From Thermococcus gammatolerans EJ3 (GTDB taxonomy: Archaea > Methanobacteriota_B > Thermococci > Thermococcales > Thermococcaceae), in assembly GCF_000022365.1 (NCBI RefSeq), contig NC_012804.1:372001-436000 (forward strand): 64,000 nucleotides of DNA, in the 5' to 3' direction. Made by a program: the position numbers and the translations under genes. Below the pieces are notes generated by a model, which was not told the origin of the DNA, did no database searches, and saw only the letters and a program-made list of their open reading frames with translations. This document shows, one piece after another, positions 24,888 through 33,352 of this stretch. Within the stretch, counting starts at the first letter, position 1. Each line of letters opens with the position of its first letter.

Positions 24888-26027
24888 TTGCGGATCCTCA
24901 TAGTTTCCCCCTATTTCCCCCCTGAGGGTGGTGGGCTTGAGAGCTATGCAATTGCCATGGTCGAAGAGCTCTCGAAAGAACACGAGGTTCGGGTTATATG
25001 TATGAGCAGGTTTGGTTCATCGAAAGAAACCCTGCGGGTTCAGGGAAAGGCCGTACCTCTCGAGCGCGTGAAGGGCTTTGTCCTCTCGAATACACCCCTG
25101 AGCCTGAGGTTCACTCTGAGGCTTTTTTCAATCGTCAAAAACTGGAGGCCCGACCTGATAATAGCCCACACCCCCGTTCCCTTCGCCGCGGACGTCGCCG
25201 CCCTCGCCTCCGCTCTCTTCGGCGTTCCCCTCATAATCGTATACCACACCCTCGGATTGAGGAAGGGGGCCCTCCTTGATGTCATTGCCTCAATTTACTC
25301 GAAGACCCTCGAGCGGTTTACTCTCTCTCGGGCGGCGCTTTTGGTGGCGGTTTCTCCGTCGGTCAGGAATTACCTCAGAGAAACGGGCTTTCGTTCCGTT
25401 GTTGTCCCTCCTCGACCGAAGCTGGAACTTCTCAGCGCGGCTCAGAAGAAACTTCCCCCTAAGGAGAAGATCGTCCTTTTCATCGGTCAGCTCTCTTCCT
25501 TCCATCGCTTCAAGAACTTTGAACTCCTCCTACGGGCCTTCGCTCAGGCCTCGAGGGACCATCCTGACTGGGAACTGTGGGTCGTTGGAGGTGGGGATGA
25601 ACTGCCGAAGTACCGCACCCTCGCCCGGGAGCTCGGTCTGAGCAAAAGAGTCAGGTTTTTCGGTCCGGTCTCCGATGCAAAAAAGCTTGCCGAGATCTAT
25701 TCCAGGGCCTCAATCGTGGTTCTTCCTTCATCCTTTGAGTCCTTTGGGCTTGTCGTTATTGAGGGAGCCATCTTCGGTGCCATCCCCCTTGTTTCGGGTG
25801 CAGTGGCGAAGAATATCTTTCCTCTATATCCTGGGGTTGGCAAGGCCTCTTACGTGTTACGGCAAAAGGCGGAGCTTTCTTCGATGTTAAGCGAGCTGTT
25901 TGGGCATCCGAAAACTTTAAAAAAGCTTTCTGCAATGCTGCGGGAGACTGAGGGATCCAGGAAATCCTTCAAACGGTTTAGATACATCAGCGTTCTTTTA
26001 GAACTCAATCTTTTGGAAAAATTTTGA
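24888..26027 (+). CDS. GT4-type glycosyltransferase
   Basis: A 379-residue GT-B fold enzyme. The N-terminal ILIVSPYFPPEGGGLESYA is the typical acceptor-domain start, and the C-terminal domain has VLFIGQLSSFHRFKN and the E-x7-E motif region LPSSFESFGLVVIEGAI (about 280-296) that binds the nucleotide sugar. It would extend a lipid-linked glycan or glycolipid in the cytoplasm. The start is TTG 24888, two bases after the GT2 stop, with GGAGGG at 24876-24881 as ribosome-binding site. It is co-transcribed with the GT2 gene. Confidence 0.85.
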   Translation: MRILIVSPYFPPEGGGLESYAIAMVEELSKEHEVRVICMSRFGSSKETLRVQGKAVPLERVKGFVLSNTPLSLRFTLRLFSIVKNWRPDLIIAHTPVPFAADVAALASALFGVPLIIVYHTLGLRKGALLDVIASIYSKTLERFTLSRAALLVAVSPSVRNYLRETGFRSVVVPPRPKLELLSAAQKKLPPKEKIVLFIGQLSSFHRFKNFELLLRAFAQASRDHPDWELWVVGGGDELPKYRTLARELGLSKRVRFFGPVSDAKKLAEIYSRASIVVLPSSFESFGLVVIEGAIFGAIPLVSGAVAKNIFPLYPGVGKASYVLRQKAELSSMLSELFGHPKTLKKLSAMLRETEGSRKSFKRFRYISVLLELNLLEKF

Positions 26028-26104
26028 AGATAGTGGGCGTTTTTTCGTGAAATTAGCTTCCGTGCCTTCAATTATTAAATAATGCTCGGTAATCCGGCGA
26101 AAGG

Positions 26105-26114
26105 TTTATATTTA
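26105..26114 (+). promoter_or_regulatory. Promoter of the giant S-layer-like gene
   Basis: TTTATATTTA preceded by the purine-rich CGAAAGG (BRE position) is a strong archaeal promoter. It gives a leader of about 60 nt before ATG 26193, longer than most leaders in the window. The leader contains GGAAGGTAGGTGA as ribosome-binding site. Confidence 0.6.
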
Positions 26115-26192
26115 TCTGGTGGCCTATAAGGTATTGGCCTTCCATGAGGCCGGCCTCAAAGAGTGGCAAAAAAGGAAGGTAGGTGAAGTAGT

Positions 26193-29100
26193 ATGAATAA
26201 GCGCAGGAAAGCGCAAATTTTTAGCCTGATGCTGGCATTTTTAATGCTGGCATCAGTCATTCCAGGGACGTTCCTCAAACCAGTGAGCGCTGCTGGTTAC
26301 ATTACTAGTGTTAGTGCCGAGACTAACTACGGAGATGGAGTTCTGTTTGCAGGATTCCCGTACTTCGTTAACGTAACAATTAACGCGAGCTCCAGTACTT
26401 TCGCAAACGTTACCCTCTACTACGAGTACCAGGATGGACACAACGTTACAGTGTACTCGAGAGTTGTTCCGATAACATCTCCCCCAGGATCAATAAACGT
26501 CCTCATAAACTCGAGCGACCCGACTGATGTTCCTCCGGAGTATGAGAAGGTGCCGCAGGACGTCAGCAAGGTCTACCTCATCGTCTACGAGTACGACATA
26601 GCCAACGGCAACATCCCGGGAACCAACAGGACCTTTGAGTTCGACGTTAAGTTCCCGTTCACAGTTACCTATACGATTCAGAGCTCTCCCTCAGCTAACT
26701 GGCAGGCCTACTACTGGAACGGAAGTGCTTGGGCAGATGACCAGGCCTTTGTCGGAATGCCGTTTGACATCAAGGTTACCATCAAGTACAACAGCACACT
26801 CATCGGAAGTGGAGTTACCCTTCCCGATCCGAGCAACCTCACGGTTATACTGGCAAACCAGACCCCTGTGACTTGGTATCATGTAGGCACCGGCACTGAG
26901 AGCAATGGTCAGATTGCACTGCAGTTCGAGAATGCGAACCTCTCAACTGGAGAATATAACTTCTCCGCAACAGGCCTCGTTACAAACACCCCAATACTCA
27001 ATGGTGTCCTTGAGAGGATTGTTGTTGAGGACAATGAGAACAACCTTGTTAACTCGATCCACACGTTCCACATCTGGCCACTTGTTATGGAGATAACCAA
27101 CGTTGAAACCCAGCCGCCAACCCTCTATCAGAACCTCCCGTTCAACGTCACCCTCACTGGCCAAGTGTTTGCCAACATTAGTGGTACGCTCCACAACTTC
27201 ACCATCGTGGGTTCGAGTTTAGAGGGCAGAGAAGCAAAGATTGTGGACTCAGATGGTAACAGCCACACCATGACGTTTGGATTTGCAACTGGCTTAGTTC
27301 CGAACGGTGGAATAGGAACTGCCCACTGGACAAACGTCCAGTTTAGTGGAACATACTTCAATGCTACATGGGCAGACAACATCCTATATATCCCAGTAGA
27401 GCCATTTGGTGCGGGTTACTATTATTATCCACGTTATAAGACAATAGACTATCAGTATAACCCGATACCCCTTAACTACTGGAACCTCAACGTTATCACC
27501 AGCGTGACCATCAACGGCCAGAGCTCGAGCGTCTTCTACATCAACGTCCCAGGTGAGCTCAACATAAGCGTCTACTACGATGACACCAACTACTACAACC
27601 TCACCACAACTGCTAACTATGAGGTACTTCTCAACGGCAACGTCATCGACAGCGGAACCATCAACGTTGTCAACGATACCGGCTGGACAGTCACCACGAT
27701 CACCCCGGACGAGCTCGGCATGATCAGCGTTAAGGTCTGGGATCCGGTCTACCACCCAGATCCAGCTTACAGCCCGCAGATTGAGGTCAGGGACTGGAAC
27801 GTTACCAGTGACTACCTCGTCTACTACCACTACGGTGGATCAATCTACCCAGGAAAGGTCTTCTACGTTGGAGTTCCTTCCGACCTGTGGGTCAACGCTA
27901 CCTACACCCTCGGCGTAAACCTCACCTCCAGCGTCAACGTCACCGTCTACGATGAGCACAACAACATAATCAACAGCACTATCATCCCGATAACCAACAA
28001 CTACGGTGCGGGATTCGTGCTTCACAACTTCGTCCCGCCGCAGATCGGCTACGTCACCGTCAAGGTCTACAACGGCACCTACAAGGTCTGGACTACCTAC
28101 GTGATCCCCATCAAGGACTGGGGCATCTACGTTGACAGCACACCGGAGAACCTCACCGTCGGCAAGTCAGTTCCGCTTACGGTCGAAGTCAGGGAGAGCC
28201 TCTACTTCCCAGGTGAGAGGGACGCCAACGTAACCCTGTACCTACCCGACGGTACTGTCAAGACCGAAACCGTTACCCTTGAGGGAAGCACATACACTGG
28301 CAATGGAGGGTACTATGGAGTTGTCACGTTCACTAATGTTACTCCAACCCTTCCTGGTCTCGCTAAGGTTGTCGTTGAGGATCTAACCTCTGGCAAGACC
28401 GCCGTCAAGTACATCCCGGTTTACCCGAACGGCGAGGTAACCGGCAGGTGGATCGACGTCAAGGTTACCCCCGAGAAGACCCCGGTTTACGCTTACGTTG
28501 AGAACTCCCTCAGGATTGACGCCCAGTACTACTACAACATGGGCGATGGCGCTTACAAGGACGAGGTTAACAGCTACGTCAACATAACTATCATCGATGC
28601 CGACGGCAGCACTTACAAGCTCAGCAACGTTCCGGTCGTCAACGGCGTCGTTACCATACCCAGCTACCAGCTTCCGGTCAACGGAACCAGCCCAATCTAC
28701 GTCGAGCTCGTTGATACGATCAACAGCAGCATCCGCGGTGTTGCTGAGATACCCGTCCAGAACTGGCAGGTCACCTTCGACATAACCCCGGACTTCGTCT
28801 ACCAGTACGTTGACAGCATAGCAAAGATAACCGTCCACGTTCCGGCCGGCGTCGCCGTTGACGTCAACGTCAGCGGAACCGTTTACACCGGCGTCACCGA
28901 CGGCCAGGTCATAAGCATACCGATAGTTGACCCGACCGAGGCCATAGACGTTAACGTCGTCGCGACATACCACAACGCCGTTGCCGGCAAGGACTACGAG
29001 GTCGGAAGCGCGAGCAAGACCATCGAACTCAGGGGCTGGCACGTTGAGCTCTCCTACAGCCCGAGCGTCATCTACACCCACATCCCGGACACCCTCGTCG

Positions 29101-32100
29101 TCAACGCGGTAGCCGTCGACAACGAAACGGGTGAGATACTGCCGTTTGAGCTCGATGTTGCCCTCTACAACGAGACACTCGACGTAGTTGCCACTGGCAC
29201 TAACACCGTCAGTGTCTCAATTCAGGACGACGTTGGTGCTGGACTGACCTACTTCGTTACAGTTAGCTATGGCGCTCACGAGATGGTCACCTACGAGCCA
29301 ATACTCATCGACACCCACGACTGGGCCATCGATGTCACCAAGACCATAACCTCAAGCGCCTACAGCGGAACTGACTACCTCTGGGCAGGAGTTCCGGCCC
29401 AGATAACCTTCAGCGTCGTTACCTACGACCTTGACACCGAGGAGCAGATCAACCTCCCGGTCAGCATACCGATCAACGTTACTTACAACGGCTACACCTA
29501 CACCGGAACCGACTCTATAACGATCAACCTCGCCTCACCAGAGCCGGCCAGCGAGGCTTTCCACGTTGAGGCTGCCTACGAGGACATAAGCTACGTCAAT
29601 GACTTCGTCATCCCGGTCAAGGACTGGAGCATCTACGTCAACGCCTACCCGAGCAAGCTCTACGCCGACCTGCCGCAGCAGCTGACCCTCATAATCGGCT
29701 ACAGCGCTGGAATCGAGAGCGTCGCCACAGTTGACGTTGGTGGAACCACCTACACCGCCCACGTCGAGCCGGTTGGTGAGGACAGCGCCATAGCGGTCGT
29801 CAACGTTGGCGAGGTCGTCGCCTCCGAGGGCTACGTCCGCGTCACTGTCACCGACCAGTACGGCAAGACGGCCACCCTCAAGATACCGGTCGTCAGCTGG
29901 GACATCGCGGTCACCTCGAACGTCAACTTCGTCTACACAAACGTCTCAACTGACATCACCGTTGACGTCCACTACAGTGACAGCATGCTCGACGGAAACG
30001 CCAACGTTTACCTCGTCCTGCCGGATGGAACCGTGCTGAGCCAGACGGCTATCATCCTCGACGGCAAAGGTCAGGTTACCTTCACCGGCGTTACCGCTGA
30101 CAGGGCTGGTAACATCACCATCTACGCCGAGGACGCTGCCTCCGGCAAGAAGAGCGACAACATTACGATCGAGGTCCACGACTGGCACATGGAGGTTACC
30201 CTTGAGCCAACCGAGTGGTACACCTACCTGCCGCAGGACTACACCGTTGGAATCAAGTACATTGACGATGTTACAGAGGGTATAGCGGACATTGACTCAA
30301 CTGTGGAGGTTAGCTACAACCTCACAGGTGTCACCGGCAGCGAGCTCGTCGACGTCACCGGTGGTCAGGGAGAGGTCACCTTCACAGGCCTCGCTACTGA
30401 GAATGCTGGCGTCGGAACCTTTACTGTAACGGACGCTGCCCACGGCAAGAGCAGAATCGTCAATGTAACCATCCACGGATGGAACGTCCTCGTCACTTAC
30501 CCGGAGGAGCTCTTCGTTGCTCCGGGCTACAAGAACCCGGTCGTCGTTGGCTTTGAATACATTGCCGATGACAACAGCACTGTTCCGTACACTGGCAACA
30601 CTACCATAACGATTGAGCTCCCCGGCAACATAACCCTCAGCGCGAACGTCAACGCCAGCCCGGTTGACTTTGGAATGATCGAGCTCAACCAGACGGGCGT
30701 TGGAACCATAACCGTTGTTGCCAACGACTACCCGGCCATCAGTTTCACTGGCACCATCCAGGTTGAGAACCTCCTCGAAATGAACCTCACCACCAAGAGG
30801 ATCTACGAGAACGTTCCGACTGAGATCGTCGCCAACATAACCTACAACGGCGGTGACTATCACGAGCTGGAGGTCTACATTGAGGGACAGAACATAACCC
30901 TGACCACTACAGACGGTCAGATATGGACTGCCGAGGTCAGCCTCCCAGCTGGCAACTACACGGTCGTTGCCTACGACACAGCTCACAACATTACAGTCAC
31001 CGACACGTTCCACGTCGTCCCATGGCACCTTGAGATAATTCCAAGCACTACCAGCATCTCTGCGGGTGACCTTGAAGTGGTTAACTTCACAGTCAGGGCC
31101 ATTGACGATGAGACCAACGCCACCGCTGACATTGACGCTCTAATACACGTGCAGATAACCTTCAGCAACCCAGCACTCATACCGAACGGTACCTTCACCG
31201 TTGAGGACTTCAACCTCGTGGACGGCGAGTACACCTTCAACGAGAGCCTATTCGCACCAGCTCCGGGCAACTTCACCGTCAAGGCCATGGCAGTTGACTA
31301 CGGCAAGTGCGCCAAGACAGTTATCGAGGTCACCGAGCCAACCGTTTCGCCAACCTGGGTTTACGTAGACATAGTCAAGGAGGGCAGCCTTGAGGCTCCA
31401 AACGACACAGTTGTCCTCTACTGGTCTGTCGACGGCAGGACGTACTTCCCGGCCTACGACTACCTCAAGCAGGCCATAGTTCAGGTTGACACAACCGTGA
31501 CTACGAGGGTTGTCTTCCCGCTCTACCCGGTCAATGAGTTCACCCTCTACGTGATAGCTGTTCCGAAGTTCATCGCCGACAAGTACCCGATCCTCACATC
31601 CACGCCAATCGATGCCACTGTCACCCACGAGTACGTCTGGTACAACTACTCTGTCACAGTCGTCAACGAGACCATAAGCGCCAGCGCAGTTGTCTACAAG
31701 AGGACCATAACCGAAGGCTGGACCTACCAGATCCCGAGGGCTCCCGGTTACATCTCAGTAATCCCACCCGCCTCAGTGCAGGGCATTGCTCCGTACACCG
31801 GCTATGAGTTTGTCCACACCGAGGAGCTCGTCAACGACACCGGTAGCGCGAGCTACACATTCACCTTCGAACCGACCGAGTTCATCGAGTTCAACAAGAT
31901 AAGCACTCTCAGCATCCAGCCTGCTCAGTACGGCTCATACTTCGAGTTCGAGGCAGTGCTCTATGAGAAGTACCTCAACATGAGCGGCCAGTTCGATGAG
32001 CAGTTTGAAGCCTTCGAGAGCAACGTCGAGAGCATGGTTGAGAGCCTGCAGTTCCTCAGCGACGATGACAAGCAGGAGCTCATAAACGAGATAATCAACG

Positions 32101-33296
32101 AGGCCCTCAGCTACAAGGACGACATCATCGGTGCCTATCCGGAGGACGAGATTCCGATCAGCGGCGCTGAGGTACAGTTCCACATCGACAACCCAGCCAT
32201 AGCGTACCTCGAGCCGGTCAACGCCACCACCGATGAGAACGGCAAGGTCATCGTTAGGCTCTACTCTGCCGCACCAAAGGACGCCACCCCAGAGGAGCTC
32301 GTCAACTACATGGGCAGCGTCACCATCTGGGCTACCTATGACAACATGACGACTGACAGCTACACGGTCTCCTTCGGTGGCATCGGTAGCGTATCCGGTG
32401 ACGTTGTCGACCCGAACAACAACCTCCTGCCTGGAGCCAAGGTCGAGCTCTGGATCAATGACAACGGTGAGTGGGTTATCGCTAAGGACTACGCTGGCAA
32501 TAACATCACCACCATCACCGACGGCCACGGCCACTACTCGTTCAACGTACCGGCTGCCCCGCAGGGAACCGCCTACAGGGTCGTTGCCTACTACGGAGAT
32601 GGCACCGGCTACGCGGACGTGATCGTCTATCCGTTCAAGACCAGCACTGCCGACGTCGTTGTCACAACCTACGAGACCACCAACGTTACCGGACTCGGAG
32701 CCTTCCTCAGCGACGCCCAGATCCACGACGTCAAGATAGTCCTTGGCAAGAACGCCCTCACATCAGTCGACTACCACGCTATGGACTTCCTCCTCGAGTA
32801 CATCGGTGTCAAGCCCGTCTACAGTGACAGCGACATCAACGTTGAGGGACTCTCCGCCACCGACATGATAATAGCCGTTGGTGGTCCTGAGGTCAACGAC
32901 ATTACCGCCCACTACCAGGAGCTTACTCCGGTCAGGATGGTCACCAACGCTGACGGTTCAATAAGCATCGTCGTCGACAACGAGACGGTCGCCAACTGGA
33001 GCGCCCCGAGCCCATGGTGGAACGTTACCGAGGGCTACTGGGTCATCCAGAGGGTCGTCGATCCGGACACCGGTGCAGTGGTCTACATGATCTACGGTAC
33101 CGACGCTGACAGCACCTGGGCTGCGGCTTACTACTTCAGCAAGCACTTCAGCGAGCTCAACAACGTCAACTACGTCGTTGGCTACTGGGAGGACACCGAC
33201 AGCATGATCTACAGCCCAGCGTTCCTTAAGTTCGCCAGCGACGACAAGAACGGATTCAGCCCGACCGATAACATCGGGGTAGTCGTTGAGGGCTGA
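26193..33296 (+). CDS. Giant S-layer-like surface protein with tandem beta domains
   Basis: A 2367-residue exported protein. The signal peptide (about 1-33) ends KPVSAA. The body is beta-rich, full of Thr, Val, Asn and Tyr, with many N-x-S/T sequons and almost no Cys. From about residue 535 to 1430 a Trp-centred linker ([IV]x[IV]xxWxxxV, e.g. IPVKDWSIYV) recurs every 90-110 residues, marking about ten Ig-like domains. A carboxypeptidase-regulatory-like beta domain follows near 2065-2145. The last 190 residues, with AVGGPEVNDI and a stretch of alternating Ala around ADSTWAAAYYF, look like the S-layer C-terminal domain of archaeal S-layer proteins. Probably a glycosylated wall component or large adhesin exported by Sec; it lies beside aglB and glycosyltransferases. 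Confidence 0.85.
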   Translation: MNKRRKAQIFSLMLAFLMLASVIPGTFLKPVSAAGYITSVSAETNYGDGVLFAGFPYFVNVTINASSSTFANVTLYYEYQDGHNVTVYSRVVPITSPPGSINVLINSSDPTDVPPEYEKVPQDVSKVYLIVYEYDIANGNIPGTNRTFEFDVKFPFTVTYTIQSSPSANWQAYYWNGSAWADDQAFVGMPFDIKVTIKYNSTLIGSGVTLPDPSNLTVILANQTPVTWYHVGTGTESNGQIALQFENANLSTGEYNFSATGLVTNTPILNGVLERIVVEDNENNLVNSIHTFHIWPLVMEITNVETQPPTLYQNLPFNVTLTGQVFANISGTLHNFTIVGSSLEGREAKIVDSDGNSHTMTFGFATGLVPNGGIGTAHWTNVQFSGTYFNATWADNILYIPVEPFGAGYYYYPRYKTIDYQYNPIPLNYWNLNVITSVTINGQSSSVFYINVPGELNISVYYDDTNYYNLTTTANYEVLLNGNVIDSGTINVVNDTGWTVTTITPDELGMISVKVWDPVYHPDPAYSPQIEVRDWNVTSDYLVYYHYGGSIYPGKVFYVGVPSDLWVNATYTLGVNLTSSVNVTVYDEHNNIINSTIIPITNNYGAGFVLHNFVPPQIGYVTVKVYNGTYKVWTTYVIPIKDWGIYVDSTPENLTVGKSVPLTVEVRESLYFPGERDANVTLYLPDGTVKTETVTLEGSTYTGNGGYYGVVTFTNVTPTLPGLAKVVVEDLTSGKTAVKYIPVYPNGEVTGRWIDVKVTPEKTPVYAYVENSLRIDAQYYYNMGDGAYKDEVNSYVNITIIDADGSTYKLSNVPVVNGVVTIPSYQLPVNGTSPIYVELVDTINSSIRGVAEIPVQNWQVTFDITPDFVYQYVDSIAKITVHVPAGVAVDVNVSGTVYTGVTDGQVISIPIVDPTEAIDVNVVATYHNAVAGKDYEVGSASKTIELRGWHVELSYSPSVIYTHIPDTLVVNAVAVDNETGEILPFELDVALYNETLDVVATGTNTVSVSIQDDVGAGLTYFVTVSYGAHEMVTYEPILIDTHDWAIDVTKTITSSAYSGTDYLWAGVPAQITFSVVTYDLDTEEQINLPVSIPINVTYNGYTYTGTDSITINLASPEPASEAFHVEAAYEDISYVNDFVIPVKDWSIYVNAYPSKLYADLPQQLTLIIGYSAGIESVATVDVGGTTYTAHVEPVGEDSAIAVVNVGEVVASEGYVRVTVTDQYGKTATLKIPVVSWDIAVTSNVNFVYTNVSTDITVDVHYSDSMLDGNANVYLVLPDGTVLSQTAIILDGKGQVTFTGVTADRAGNITIYAEDAASGKKSDNITIEVHDWHMEVTLEPTEWYTYLPQDYTVGIKYIDDVTEGIADIDSTVEVSYNLTGVTGSELVDVTGGQGEVTFTGLATENAGVGTFTVTDAAHGKSRIVNVTIHGWNVLVTYPEELFVAPGYKNPVVVGFEYIADDNSTVPYTGNTTITIELPGNITLSANVNASPVDFGMIELNQTGVGTITVVANDYPAISFTGTIQVENLLEMNLTTKRIYENVPTEIVANITYNGGDYHELEVYIEGQNITLTTTDGQIWTAEVSLPAGNYTVVAYDTAHNITVTDTFHVVPWHLEIIPSTTSISAGDLEVVNFTVRAIDDETNATADIDALIHVQITFSNPALIPNGTFTVEDFNLVDGEYTFNESLFAPAPGNFTVKAMAVDYGKCAKTVIEVTEPTVSPTWVYVDIVKEGSLEAPNDTVVLYWSVDGRTYFPAYDYLKQAIVQVDTTVTTRVVFPLYPVNEFTLYVIAVPKFIADKYPILTSTPIDATVTHEYVWYNYSVTVVNETISASAVVYKRTITEGWTYQIPRAPGYISVIPPASVQGIAPYTGYEFVHTEELVNDTGSASYTFTFEPTEFIEFNKISTLSIQPAQYGSYFEFEAVLYEKYLNMSGQFDEQFEAFESNVESMVESLQFLSDDDKQELINEIINEALSYKDDIIGAYPEDEIPISGAEVQFHIDNPAIAYLEPVNATTDENGKVIVRLYSAAPKDATPEELVNYMGSVTIWATYDNMTTDSYTVSFGGIGSVSGDVVDPNNNLLPGAKVELWINDNGEWVIAKDYAGNNITTITDGHGHYSFNVPAAPQGTAYRVVAYYGDGTGYADVIVYPFKTSTADVVVTTYETTNVTGLGAFLSDAQIHDVKIVLGKNALTSVDYHAMDFLLEYIGVKPVYSDSDINVEGLSATDMIIAVGGPEVNDITAHYQELTPVRMVTNADGSISIVVDNETVANWSAPSPWWNVTEGYWVIQRVVDPDTGAVVYMIYGTDADSTWAAAYYFSKHFSELNNVNYVVGYWEDTDSMIYSPAFLKFASDDKNGFSPTDNIGVVVEG

Positions 33297-33352
33297 GGCC
33301 CTTCCAACCTTTCTTTTCTCGTTTGTTTATTACAACTCCTTCGGTGGTCGTT

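Noticed and set aside
31935-32726. 263-codon minus-strand frame inside the giant gene, and similar long frames at 28383-29081 and 30297-31028
   Set aside because: They mirror the Val/Asp/Thr-rich coding strand, have no ribosome-binding site or known motif, and are shadows of the real gene.
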